Assembly (NCBI GenBank): GCA_029260015.1
Contig: JAJDEB010000015.1
Coordinates: 1-43,519 of the forward strand
Direction: 5' to 3'
From: Phycisphaerae bacterium
GTDB lineage: Bacteria; Planctomycetota; Phycisphaerae; UBA1845
DNA length: 43,519 nt
Both the position numbers and the translations under genes were made by a program. The notes below the pieces were generated by a model that saw only the letters and a list, made by a program, of their open reading frames with translations, was not told where the DNA came from and searched no databases. Shown here piece after piece: positions 7,083 through 14,821 of the stretch. Each line of letters begins with the position of its first letter. The first letter of the stretch is position 1.

Positions 7083-7309
7083 GCGCTCGCACTAAATCCA
7101 TCAAAGAGACGCCCGATTTCATCGTTGGTGCGTTCTTGCGTTCACACCCAAAAATTCGCATGAGGCTTGGGTTTCGTGGCGGGAAGTTTTTCGCGTCAGT
7201 GGTCACCAGCCAGAGCGGCTTGCCACTTTGTAACGCAACTGCCGACTCGCCAACACAAGCAATCGTCAAAGTCATCAAGACGTTTCGGAAGGGATACGCC
7301 CAATGCTAA
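7079..7309 (+). CDS. Small basic hypothetical protein
   Basis: The 76-residue product starts at a GTG overlapping the previous stop by 4 nt. It is basic with short beta-like stretches (KIRMRLGFRGGKFFASVVT) and a C-terminal helix (TQAIVKVIKTFRKGY). It could be a small nucleic-acid binder, but that is only a guess from charge. Its 3' end overlaps the next small membrane-protein gene by 7 nt. Confidence 0.55.
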   Translation: MSARTKSIKETPDFIVGAFLRSHPKIRMRLGFRGGKFFASVVTSQSGLPLCNATADSPTQAIVKVIKTFRKGYAQC

Positions 7310-7455
7310 GCGACCTGATTGCCATCGCGATTCTGTTTGCCGTCATGTGGGGGATTTGCATCTTCGCGGACATGTGCGCGATCGCCGACGCTCAACGCAA
7401 GCACACCTATAGCCGTCATTCCCGCGAACGCGGGAATCCAGGGAGGGGCTCATGA
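7303..7455 (+). CDS. 50-residue single-pass membrane protein with repeat-encoded tail
   Basis: An ATG at 7303, preceded by GAAGGGA, opens a 50-codon frame. Residues 5-28 are strongly hydrophobic (LIAIAILFAVMWGICIF), predicting one membrane helix. Residues 37-47 (SRHSRERGNPG) are the translation of the dispersed repeat at 7413-7441, so the repeat has been incorporated as the protein's tail. The stop overlaps the next start (ATGA at 7452). Small membrane proteins of phage early regions are often host-takeover or exclusion factors, but nothing specific can be assigned. Confidence 0.5.
   Translation: MLSDLIAIAILFAVMWGICIFADMCAIADAQRKHTYSRHSRERGNPGRGS
7413..7441. repeat. Dispersed palindromic repeat, copy 5
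   Basis: Full-length copy of the CCCGCGAACGCGGG element. It ends 10 bp before the ATG at 7452, directly next to that gene's ribosome binding site (GGGAGGGG), and is also translated as the tail of the preceding small membrane protein. Confidence 0.9.
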
Positions 7456-7709
7456 ACGACATTCAACCGTGCAAGAAGTGCGGACGCAGTTGCAACCGAG
7501 AGCACTTTGCCCAGCAGCCGTCCACCCGCGCTCGGCTGATCACCTATCTGTATTGTGAAGATTGCAACATGGGCTGGGAGGCGATCTGGCAGGTACTTGA
7601 TCGCGGGTTCCCCGTGTTTCTGTTCGACGTCGAATACAGCAGTGCCAACCAGCGCAAGCTCGATCATTTTTTGTTGAACCTACGGATGGCCAACAGCGTC
7701 GCTGCATAA
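7452..7709 (+). CDS. Small protein with two CxxC motifs
   Basis: The 85-residue product begins MNDIQPCKKCGRSCNREHFA and has a second CEDC pair at about residue 35. The four cysteines are spaced like a zinc ribbon, so a small zinc-binding, perhaps nucleic-acid-binding, protein is likely. The remaining sequence is a helical tail (SSANQRKLDHFLLNL). The start overlaps the previous stop (ATGA) and has a strong ribosome binding site. It lies 12 bp before the transposase gene, in the position where Mu carries small regulators before A. Confidence 0.6.
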   Translation: MNDIQPCKKCGRSCNREHFAQQPSTRARLITYLYCEDCNMGWEAIWQVLDRGFPVFLFDVEYSSANQRKLDHFLLNLRMANSVAA

Positions 7710-7721
7710 CTGGACGAACCA

Positions 7722-9851
7722 ATGTCGCAAGCCCAAAACATCCCAATCGCAGTCAGCGCATTAAACGCCATCAATGATGGCTGGGTTGCGGGGAGTGAAT
7801 TGGGCAAGAGCGACCGCCATGTACGTCGCATGTCCAAGACGCTTCAGCCGTTGGGTGCTGCTCGCAAGTCGGGTCGAACGTGGTATTTCAAGAAGGATAA
7901 TCCCGACGTCGCCAAGTTGCTCAAGCAGGCCCGCATCGATCGCAGTTTTGAGGATTTGTCGGCGTACACGCATAAGCAGATCGAAGATGCACGGCTGAAG
8001 GTTAAGATTGTCGAGGCGGGTCGTCGCGAGATCGAGCGTCGCATCAATGATTGCCATTCCGGTCGCACGGTGGCGGTCGAATGGTTCTGCAAGGTCCGGT
8101 CTGATCAGCTTGGTTTCGGAACGCTTGCTGTCAATACCTTTCGGCGTTGGGACAAGACGTATTCCAACGCGGGCGAATTCAAGGTGCTGGCATTCATCGA
8201 CACGCGTGGCCGTGAACCGGGACAACGTAACTGTTCGGCTGAGGCATGGGCGCATTTCAAGGCGCTCTATCTTGACGATCGCAAACGCTCGATTCGGCTT
8301 TGCTACGATCTCACTCACACGGAGTCAGATCAGCAGGGGTGGGAATGGCCAAGCTATCGCACGATCGCCCACCGCGTTGAGCGCGACATCACGAACATCT
8401 CGCGCACTTATTACCGCGAAAGCGAGGATCGCTTCAAATCCGATTGCCTGCCACGCATCCGTCGGACCTATGATCACGTCGCCGCCGGTGATGTGTGGTG
8501 TGGCGACGAGAATTACATGGACCTGTATGCCAAGCTTCCCGACGGTCGCGGTGGCTGGAAGGGCGGTCGCCCAAAGCTCACCGCCTGGCTCGATGTGCGC
8601 AGCCGCATGTTCGTGGGCTGGCACATCGCCAAGAGCGCCAACAGCGACACGATTCTCGCCTCTTTTAAGAAAGGCGTTCGCGAATTCGGTCCACCGCGTG
8701 AAGTGATCTGCGACAACGGGAAGGATTACAAAGCTGCTGCGGGTCGCAAGAAGAAGAAAAGCAAGTGGGACAAGTTCGATGACAAACACGTCGCGAGTGT
8801 GTGGACTGAACTTGAGATCAAGCAGACCTGGGCAACGCCCTACGCCCCACAATCAAAGATGATCGAGTCGCACTTCCGGGCGGTGTGCAACGATTTCTGC
8901 AAGCTCTTCGATAGCTACTGTGGCAACAAGCCGGAGAATCGCCCCGACGTCGCCAGCAAGTTCCGCCCCGACGAACTGCCCACCTTGGAAGATATCAACG
9001 AGCGTTTTGCCGAGTGGCTTGAGGCCCACCATCTCAAGCCGCGTGAGGGCGAGGGCATGTACAACCTGTCGTCGGTCCAGGCGATGGAGCAGTTCCGATC
9101 CAAGAATCCACGCCAGGCCGTTTCGGGCGAGTTGCTTGACTACATCTGCTCGAAGTTCGTGGGACCGGTCAAGGTCACCAAAGACGGCGTGCGACACAAT
9201 GGTTTTCGCTACGGACTCGGTGATCCTGCGTTGTACGGGCATCAGGGCGAAAAGGTCTGGCTGCGCATCGATCCAGAACGCGGCGACATCGTTCATGTCA
9301 CGGACCTCAAGAAACAACCGATCGCTACGGTGGGAAGCAACAAGCTCACCGGTTTGACCCAGGAAGACATCCGCGACGGCGCTCGCAATCGTAAACAAGC
9401 CAAGCACTACGCCCGCAAGGCACGCGAAACGGCTCCCTTCGCGACGAAGTACTCCAATGAATCGGCAGCCATTGTCGCCATGCGCGATCGGTACAAAGCT
9501 CAGCAGCAAGACGTTCGTCCACCCGATCCTCCGGATTCGATCAAGGCGGTACGACCCGACCTTCAACGAGCGATCGAACAGCAATCGAAGCCCGTTCAAA
9601 CAGGCTTTGAAGACAGTTCGGAATCGATCCTCTTCGAGGATTTTACCGAGGCAATATGTGGATCGGACGACGAGTACTTGTCGGACGAAACGCACGACGA
9701 AGACACGATCGACGAATCCGAAGTAGACGAGATTCTGGGCGGAGGTTTTATGGACGAACCTCTGGAAGGTGACAGCGACGATGGCGACGGAGCTTCGACC
9801 ATCGACGCCTTTGAAGAGATCGCCAAGCTCCATGAACGGAAACACGCCTGA
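7722..9851 (+). CDS. MuA-type DDE transposase
   Basis: This 709-residue protein should catalyse DNA cleavage and strand transfer at the element ends. An N-terminal HTH-like region (residues 1-60, with SELGKSDRHVRRMSKTL) precedes further helical end-binding domains. The RNase-H-like core carries D262 (VWCGDENYMDLY), D331 (VICDNGKDY) and E382 (KMIESHFR), the expected DDE triad. A Mu-type beta-barrel follows around residues 480-545 (VTKDGVRHNGFRYG...GEKVWLRIDPE). The C-terminal about 60 residues are very acidic (Asp/Glu repeats), where MuA binds MuB and ClpX; that role is inferred here. The length is close to Mu A (663). The 3' end overlaps the MuB-like gene by about 20 bp. Confidence 0.93.
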   Translation: MSQAQNIPIAVSALNAINDGWVAGSELGKSDRHVRRMSKTLQPLGAARKSGRTWYFKKDNPDVAKLLKQARIDRSFEDLSAYTHKQIEDARLKVKIVEAGRREIERRINDCHSGRTVAVEWFCKVRSDQLGFGTLAVNTFRRWDKTYSNAGEFKVLAFIDTRGREPGQRNCSAEAWAHFKALYLDDRKRSIRLCYDLTHTESDQQGWEWPSYRTIAHRVERDITNISRTYYRESEDRFKSDCLPRIRRTYDHVAAGDVWCGDENYMDLYAKLPDGRGGWKGGRPKLTAWLDVRSRMFVGWHIAKSANSDTILASFKKGVREFGPPREVICDNGKDYKAAAGRKKKKSKWDKFDDKHVASVWTELEIKQTWATPYAPQSKMIESHFRAVCNDFCKLFDSYCGNKPENRPDVASKFRPDELPTLEDINERFAEWLEAHHLKPREGEGMYNLSSVQAMEQFRSKNPRQAVSGELLDYICSKFVGPVKVTKDGVRHNGFRYGLGDPALYGHQGEKVWLRIDPERGDIVHVTDLKKQPIATVGSNKLTGLTQEDIRDGARNRKQAKHYARKARETAPFATKYSNESAAIVAMRDRYKAQQQDVRPPDPPDSIKAVRPDLQRAIEQQSKPVQTGFEDSSESILFEDFTEAICGSDDEYLSDETHDEDTIDESEVDEILGGGFMDEPLEGDSDDGDGASTIDAFEEIAKLHERKHA

Positions 9852-11037
9852 TAAGCCGCCTTCCAAAGGCGACGACACTTTTGACTTGATCGGGCAGGAT
9901 GCCCGAGTCGCGAGGACGTCACGGATGATCGACAAAGACGAGAAGATTTCCAAATCGCGTGAAGCGGACATCATCGACCGCGTCAACACATATCTCAAAA
10001 AGCATGAGATCACCCAGAGTGTTCTCGCCCGCGAGACCAACGTCTCGAAGGGCACGGTTTCTGACGTATTGCGAGGCGTGTACGGGAAGCGTGGCAAGGG
10101 CGGCGTCTGCACAAGCAGTGAGTACGCCCGTCGCTTCAATAACTGGATGGAACTGCACGCCCGTCGGCAGAACATCGTCAGCAATCGCAAATGCGTGATG
10201 ACGTCCGTCGCCCAAGAAATCAAGACGGTGGTCCAAACCGTCGCCGAAACGTGTGCGATGGGACTCATTTACGGTCCGTCGCACATCGGCAAGACCTTCA
10301 CGCTCCAATCGTTGGACGGCAGCGACCGATTGGGACAGCCCATTTACATCCGCATCAATCGCGCACACCGCACACCTGTGACCGTTTGTAGGCTGATCCT
10401 TGAAACGGTCGGTGAGAAGAAACTCCAATCGACTTTTGACCGACTCGCACGACGATTGTTTTCGCGATTCAACGAAACGGGCCGACTGTTCATGTTCGAC
10501 GAAGCCGACCGCTTGAGCTACGACGCGCTGGAGTTCATCCGAGATTTTCACGACGCGACGGGTTGCGGTGTGTTGCTGGCTGGGAAGCCGGTCATCTACC
10601 AGAAATTCGGCTATCGCGAAATCGGATCGTACACAGAGGTCACCGATCAACTTGCCAGCCGCGTCGTCATTCGCCGCGACCTCACCGAGCGCACACGAAC
10701 CATTGACCCCAAGAATCCCAACAAGAAACCGGAGATGCTCTTCAGTAAAGAGGACATCCTGAAAATCATCGACGTCTCGAATATCGGTATTGCTGTTGAT
10801 AATGACGCGGTCGATTGGCTTCAAGAGCGTGCCAGTCGCCTTGGAATGGGCGGTCTCGGTATTGCAGTGATGCACTTGTATCTGGCCGTCAAGATTGCCG
10901 TCAGCAAGAACTACGACTCGGTGACGAAGAAGGTGTTGGAGCAAGTCGAAAGGCACACCATCGGCGGTGAAGAGACCGTCATCATCAAGAAGGTGCTTGA
11001 TGACAAGAGCAAAAAGGCCATTGGCCGCTTGGCGTAG
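9832..11037 (+). CDS. MuB-type AAA+ ATPase (target-DNA activator)
   Basis: The 401-residue product matches the Mu B layout: an N-terminal HTH (about residues 45-85, ITQSVLARETNVSKGTVSDVL) followed by an AAA+ ATPase with Walker A GPSHIGKT (148-155) and Walker B LFMFDEADRL (DEAD at 223-226). MuB forms ATP-dependent filaments on DNA, selects target sites and stimulates MuA. The ATG at 9832, inside the end of the transposase gene, is used; an ATG at 9925 with GAGG upstream is an alternative that keeps both domains. It is longer than Mu B (312 residues) because of an N-terminal extension and extra C-terminal helices. Confidence 0.9.
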   Translation: MNGNTPDKPPSKGDDTFDLIGQDARVARTSRMIDKDEKISKSREADIIDRVNTYLKKHEITQSVLARETNVSKGTVSDVLRGVYGKRGKGGVCTSSEYARRFNNWMELHARRQNIVSNRKCVMTSVAQEIKTVVQTVAETCAMGLIYGPSHIGKTFTLQSLDGSDRLGQPIYIRINRAHRTPVTVCRLILETVGEKKLQSTFDRLARRLFSRFNETGRLFMFDEADRLSYDALEFIRDFHDATGCGVLLAGKPVIYQKFGYREIGSYTEVTDQLASRVVIRRDLTERTRTIDPKNPNKKPEMLFSKEDILKIIDVSNIGIAVDNDAVDWLQERASRLGMGGLGIAVMHLYLAVKIAVSKNYDSVTKKVLEQVERHTIGGEETVIIKKVLDDKSKKAIGRLA

Positions 11038-11044
11038 GGAAGCA

Positions 11045-11581
11045 ATGAATCGAACGCAACCACAACCCAAAACACGCGGCCACGCAGAGGGCGATCTCTT
11101 CTTCGAGCTCGACGAGGATGGCAACTGGAGTGTGCAGCTTTGGTTCGTGGACTATGTCACCAACGACGTCGGATTGTTTCGCGACGTGAGGGGCGAACTG
11201 TTTGAGCAGCGTTTCGATGCGTTGCATCGTGGCGGTTTTGCATCGCCCGGTGCCGACGACATCAACGAGGACAACGAGCGTCGTCGGTACCAGGGGCGTT
11301 CGAGAAGCAGCGCTCCGAGTCGCCGCAACGCGACTGCAACGACCAAGCAGATCAACTACATCAACTATCTCGGTCGGAGGCGGCGTTTGAGCCTTGCCGA
11401 CTTGCGTGCGTATTCGCCCAGTCATTCATTGCGCAAGCTCACGATCGGCCAAGCCGGTCAGTTGATCGATTGGTTAAGGGGCAACGGTAAAGAGCCAGCG
11501 ACGTATCCGCCACCACAGTCAAGAGTAGTGCGGCCGAAGAGCGGCACGCGGGGCGTCGAGCTCAAACGCCGATCAGGATGA
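11045..11581 (+). CDS. Hypothetical protein following MuB
   Basis: The 178-residue product has an acidic N-terminal half (FFELDEDGNWSVQLWFVDY) that may be beta-rich, an Arg/Ser linker, and a C-terminal helical module starting TTKQINYINYLGRRRRL and ending LTIGQAGQLIDWLRG. This 'TxKQ..YI..L' plus 'A..LI..L' pattern occurs in small nucleic-acid-associated domains and is reminiscent of GemA/gp16 of Mu, which also follows B; the similarity is weak and no assignment is made. An inverted repeat (CGCCGATC/GATCGGCG, 11567-11587) overlaps the stop codon. Confidence 0.55.
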   Translation: MNRTQPQPKTRGHAEGDLFFELDEDGNWSVQLWFVDYVTNDVGLFRDVRGELFEQRFDALHRGGFASPGADDINEDNERRRYQGRSRSSAPSRRNATATTKQINYINYLGRRRRLSLADLRAYSPSHSLRKLTIGQAGQLIDWLRGNGKEPATYPPPQSRVVRPKSGTRGVELKRRSG

Positions 11582-11600
11582 TCGGCGGATAACTAACAGT

Positions 11601-11628
11601 CGTCATTCTCGCGAACGCGGGAATCCAG
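11601..11628. repeat. Dispersed palindromic repeat, copy 6
   Basis: One base differs from the full element (ATTCTCGCGAACGCGGGAAT). It ends 17 bp before the lipoprotein start at 11646. Confidence 0.88.
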
Positions 11629-11645
11629 TAAGCAAGGATGCTGCC

Positions 11646-12134
11646 ATGAAAATCAAACGTGCAATCCCGTTGATGTTATTGCTCGCGTGCAACGTCGCAG
11701 ACGATCAATCGCTTCGAGCGCGGGACCAATCCCTCAATCAAAATGACCAGTCGCAGAATGATTGGCAGATCGACCGTCCCTACGAGCGTCCACATGGACC
11801 GTGCCAGGTCGATCCCGAATCGCAGGCATGTCGCCACTATGCGTTGATGATCCCGCTGTCTGGCAGGTACGGGCGTTACACCGTCCAGCATTGCATCGAC
11901 GATCCTGCGAGCAAGGCATGCGGTGAGCACGTTCGTCAGTTGTGTGCAAGCGAGTCATTCATCGATGACTGCCAGCAGCTTCACGCCGCCGCGACGCGGT
12001 GCGTTGATTTTGAAGATTGGAATCAGGATGGCATGGTTGATCCGTCGGACCGTGCGGTGACCGATGCGCTGTGCATCGATCGCGAATGCCTGGCCGACGG
12101 AACGTGCACCATTGAACCTTTTCCCGTGGAATAA
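11646..12134 (+). CDS. Lipoprotein with dockerin-like calcium loop, inside the Mu-like element
   Basis: The 162-residue product starts MKIKRAIPLMLLLAC, a short signal with a lipobox. The mature part begins with a Gln/Asn/Asp-rich linker and has many cysteines (about ten), suggesting an oxidised, disulfide-stabilised exported protein. Near the C-terminus DWNQDGMVDPSDR matches the D-x-N-x-D-G calcium-binding loop of dockerins and EF-hands. The start has AAGG about 8 nt upstream. An exported protein is unusual in a Mu early region and suggests a cargo ('moron') gene that alters the host envelope, for example to exclude other phages; this role is only inferred. Confidence 0.65.
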   Translation: MKIKRAIPLMLLLACNVADDQSLRARDQSLNQNDQSQNDWQIDRPYERPHGPCQVDPESQACRHYALMIPLSGRYGRYTVQHCIDDPASKACGEHVRQLCASESFIDDCQQLHAAATRCVDFEDWNQDGMVDPSDRAVTDALCIDRECLADGTCTIEPFPVE

Positions 12135-12143
12135 ACTCATTTG

Positions 12144-12172
12144 CCGTCATTCCCGCGAACGCGGGAATCCAG
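12144..12172. repeat. Dispersed palindromic repeat, copy 7
   Basis: Full-length copy. It ends 15 bp before the start codon at 12188 of the next exported protein, next to its AGGAA ribosome binding site. Confidence 0.9.
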
Positions 12173-12187
12173 CAACAGGAACGAACC

Positions 12188-13414
12188 ATGATCAAACGAA
12201 CGCGACCCATTCAATATTTCTTGATTGCAGCAACGTCAGTCGTCGCCGCACAGGTGTTGTTCCATGCGATCAACTCCAACGCTCAAACACCAGACATCAG
12301 CGCAACCGAACCCAAGCTGATTCTCGGTTCGGGCATGAGCAACGCAAAGATGTCGATCAGCGAAGCGCTCGACGTCCTGGCCGGTGTCCCGCCTCTGCAA
12401 GTGCGTCACTTCTCATGGGGGCTATCACCTGAGTTGATCGCCCAGCCGGACCGCCACGCCCTTCGCGAAACCATCCGCCTCACTGGTGGCGCAAGTTTCG
12501 CGATCTGGCATCAGCCCGACGAAGTGGTCCGCGTCTTGCGCACTGTCGTCGATGCCCATCGCGCGTCCGGTCAAACGCCCTGGTTGGCTGTCAACTATTC
12601 GCCCTGGGTGCATGTGAGCGATCGCGCCAACCCTGCGACAATGAGCGCTGCCGATCACGCGTTTGAAGTCGCTTGGATGGAAAAGCATCTCGGTCGCATC
12701 CGCGACTATATCAATGTCGGAAACGACATGATTCCCGGCCAGTATCGCGTGCGCCATGTGTTGCTGGACGGTGAGGCGTTCTGGCCAACCAAGCCTCCGG
12801 CGGGTGTCGATCCGCAGTTGCACTCCGACGCGATCACGAAGCTGTACAACACTTCGTACGACATCGCCAAATCGATCTTCCCTGATGCGCGGGTGTCATG
12901 GTACGCATTCGGAACTGGACCGATCTTCGAGGGCAACGGTTGGGGAAACTACACCGGACACACGATGGATGAGAAGTCGTACCGGTGTTGGACGCCGATT
13001 CTGTTTTCGCCGCAATCGCTCGAAGGCACCACTGAACTCGTTCGTCGTCAGATCGATGATGGACGCCCGCTGATTCCGTGGTTGTCGATGCCCGGTGGCT
13101 ATCGCCCGCTCACCGGCTTCGGTCGCGAGTGGGTGCCGAAGATGGAGTACCCGTGGGAGATCGCGTGGCAACTCGGTGCGCGGGTCAATAACGATTGGTA
13201 CACCGCGACGCCGGATCGCATCGAGCGATTCGGTCCGTGGCAGCGCATTGAGGTGATGGTTCTGTATCCGTCACCGTTCGAGATCGAAGGTTTCCCCGAG
13301 AAGTTTGGCGCATACGTCGCCGGTGCGCACGACAAGAGTCGCGAAGAGTCACTTCGCATCATCGAAGCCATGAAGGCGCTGTGGCCGGAGCAATCAACAA
13401 GGAGTAGCGAATGA
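12188..13414 (+). CDS. Exported protein, possibly TIM-barrel glycosidase-like
   Basis: The 408-residue product has an N-terminal signal or anchor (residues about 10-30, QYFLIAATSVVAAQVLF). The rest alternates short strands and helices with aromatic, acidic loops such as QVRHFSWGLSPE, PWLAVNYSPWVHV, YINVGNDMIPGQY and SWYAFGTGPIFEGNGWGN. This pattern resembles (beta/alpha)8 glycoside-hydrolase-like domains, but I cannot identify a family or point to catalytic residues with confidence. It forms a pair with the preceding lipoprotein: both are exported and both are preceded by the dispersed repeat. Its stop overlaps the next gene (ATGA). Confidence 0.6.
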   Translation: MIKRTRPIQYFLIAATSVVAAQVLFHAINSNAQTPDISATEPKLILGSGMSNAKMSISEALDVLAGVPPLQVRHFSWGLSPELIAQPDRHALRETIRLTGGASFAIWHQPDEVVRVLRTVVDAHRASGQTPWLAVNYSPWVHVSDRANPATMSAADHAFEVAWMEKHLGRIRDYINVGNDMIPGQYRVRHVLLDGEAFWPTKPPAGVDPQLHSDAITKLYNTSYDIAKSIFPDARVSWYAFGTGPIFEGNGWGNYTGHTMDEKSYRCWTPILFSPQSLEGTTELVRRQIDDGRPLIPWLSMPGGYRPLTGFGREWVPKMEYPWEIAWQLGARVNNDWYTATPDRIERFGPWQRIEVMVLYPSPFEIEGFPEKFGAYVAGAHDKSREESLRIIEAMKALWPEQSTRSSE

Positions 13415-13740
13415 CGATCAAAGAAATCGGCAAACAGATTCACGAGTGGGCACACCGCAAGGGATTCTACGGCGCGTCGTGTAAAGCCGATCGAGGTTTA
13501 CCGTGCCCGCACGTTGGCGGATCAATCGGCAGTCACTTGATGCTGATCGTAACCGAGTTGGCTGAGGCGTGCGAGGCAGACCGCAAAGGCGATCGAGAGA
13601 ACTTCAAAGAAGAGTTGGCCGACGTCGCGATTCGCCTCTTCGACTTGTGCGCAGCCGAGTGCATCGACTTGGAGGCTGAGATCGAGAAGAAGATGTTGGC
13701 CAACGAGAATCGCGAGCACCGACATGGCAAACGGTACTAA
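13411..13740 (+). CDS. MazG-like nucleotide pyrophosphohydrolase
   Basis: The 109-residue product has the all-alpha NTP pyrophosphatase signature: ELAEACEAD (E49, E52) and, on the next helix, FKEELADVAIRLFDL (E67/E68 and D71), which bind the magnesium ions that hydrolyse (d)NTPs to NMP plus pyrophosphate. Phage MazG-like enzymes cleanse nucleotide pools or lower alarmone levels in infected cells. The start overlaps the previous stop by 4 nt and has AAGGAG upstream. One shorter MazG core domain is present, without a second repeat. Confidence 0.8.
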   Translation: MTIKEIGKQIHEWAHRKGFYGASCKADRGLPCPHVGGSIGSHLMLIVTELAEACEADRKGDRENFKEELADVAIRLFDLCAAECIDLEAEIEKKMLANENREHRHGKRY

Positions 13741-13750
13741 GGAGCATCGG

Positions 13751-13876
13751 ATGTTCAAGAGATATAGTTGTCCGGACGCCGTTGGTTGGCTGGGCGTTTT
13801 CGTTGACGCAAACGGTCGCACGATCGCGTTCGTCGGTCTCGATCGACGCGTGTTCTTCGTGCAGGAGTTCAAATGA
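13751..13876 (+). CDS. 41-residue hypothetical protein
   Basis: An ATG at 13751, six bases after a strong AAGGAG, opens a 41-codon frame (MFKRYSCPDAVGWLGVFVDA...). The product looks like a small beta-rich protein. Its stop overlaps the next start codon, which supports translation. No family is recognised. Confidence 0.45.
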   Translation: MFKRYSCPDAVGWLGVFVDANGRTIAFVGLDRRVFFVQEFK

Positions 13877-13995
13877 TGGCATGGTATTGGTGGATGCTGA
13901 TCGCACTCGCAATCTTCTACACAGGTTTCTTCCTGGGCGGAATTTTAGTGGGCGCGAAGATGGCGGAAAAGCTCATCAAATGGAAAGTTCTGTAA
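13873..13995 (+). CDS. 40-residue single-pass membrane protein
   Basis: ATGATG at 13873-13878 overlaps the previous stop (ATGA) and is preceded by AGGAG. The 40-residue product has one membrane helix (WYWWMLIALAIFYTGFFLGG) followed by a short basic tail (KMAEKLIKWKVL). It is too small for functional assignment. Confidence 0.5.
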   Translation: MMAWYWWMLIALAIFYTGFFLGGILVGAKMAEKLIKWKVL

Positions 13996-14037
13996 CAAGT
14001 GGCCGGTGCGCCGGGAAGCGCCGAGCAACCCGGAGCG

Positions 14038-14061
14038 CCGTCGATGCTCGAACATCGACGG
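14038..14061 (+). terminator. Terminator-like hairpin before the methylase gene
   Basis: CCGTCGATG, loop CTCGAA and CATCGACGG form a perfect 9-bp stem followed by TCTTTAC. It lies between the small membrane-protein gene and the methylase gene and could end or attenuate the upstream operon. Confidence 0.5.
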
Positions 14062-14132
14062 TCTTTACACACCGACCGAGAAGGCAAGTTGAATTGCAGA
14101 GCATATGAAGCGCCGAAGAATCGATCAACGAA

Positions 14133-14810
14133 GTGAGCAACAACAATGACCAACGGATTGGTCAAGAAATCATGCGGACCGATGCACCAAAGTTCGCAAC
14201 CATTTACGCAGACCCACCTTGGCGATACGGAAGTCGCCGGGGCAAGGGTGCCCCTGAGCACGGAGAATGCTACCGGTATTCGACGCTCACCCTCGATCGC
14301 ATCAAAGAGATGCCCGTCGCGGAAATGGCCAAGGCCAACGCCCACATCTATCTGTGGGTGGTCAACGCCCACCTCGATTGGGGATGCGACGTCATGCGTG
14401 CCTGGGGTTTTGCGCCCAAGACAAACCTCGTCTGGGCAAAGACCAAACGCGACGGTGGGCTGCTGCTTGGCATGGGCAACTTCTTTCGGCACTCGCACGA
14501 GATTTGCATCTTCGGCGTTCGCGGCTCACTGGCAACGCGCAGTTTCGCCAGACGTCAGCATTCCGTCGTTCGTTCTGTTCGACGCGAGCATTCACGCAAG
14601 CCCGACGAATTCTATCGGCTCATCGAGAAGTGCAGTCCCGGTCCGCGTCTCGAATTGTTCGCGCGTCACCCGCGTGCTGGTTGGTGGCAATGGGGCAATC
14701 AGTTGCGTGATCAACTCTTCACCCAACGCATCGTCGAAACGTCCGACGAATCCGATCTACCGACGACGCTCGTCTACACCGACAAACGCAAACACGTTGT
14801 TCATCGATAA
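14133..14810 (+). CDS. MT-A70 family N6-adenine DNA methyltransferase
   Basis: The 225-residue product carries IYADPPW (DPPW at residues 27-30), the catalytic motif of MT-A70 adenine methylases, followed by the family's YPTLTLD-like block (YRYSTLTLDRIKEMPV), HIYLWVVNAHL, GFAPKTNLVWAKTK and the C-terminal GPRLELFARHPRAGWWQWGNQ. It should transfer methyl from S-adenosylmethionine to adenine N6. A GTG at 14133 is used; an ATG at 14172, just before the catalytic domain, is an alternative. No partner nuclease is adjacent, so a solitary phage methylase that protects the element from host restriction, as Mom does for Mu by a different chemistry, is plausible. Confidence 0.85.
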   Translation: MSNNNDQRIGQEIMRTDAPKFATIYADPPWRYGSRRGKGAPEHGECYRYSTLTLDRIKEMPVAEMAKANAHIYLWVVNAHLDWGCDVMRAWGFAPKTNLVWAKTKRDGGLLLGMGNFFRHSHEICIFGVRGSLATRSFARRQHSVVRSVRREHSRKPDEFYRLIEKCSPGPRLELFARHPRAGWWQWGNQLRDQLFTQRIVETSDESDLPTTLVYTDKRKHVVHR

Positions 14811-14821
14811 GGAGAACACAT

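Noticed and set aside
8853..10268. Long minus-strand open frame (471 codons) opposite the transposase and ATPase genes
   Set aside because: It is antisense to well-supported MuA and MuB genes, and its sequence has no domain; it arises from codon bias of the opposite strand.
9919..11124. Minus-strand frame of 401 codons
   Set aside because: It is antisense to the MuB-like ATPase, whose Walker motifs are clear.
1784..12172. Possible CRISPR array from the repeated palindrome
   Set aside because: The copies are far apart, variable and not separated by uniform spacers; no cas genes are present.
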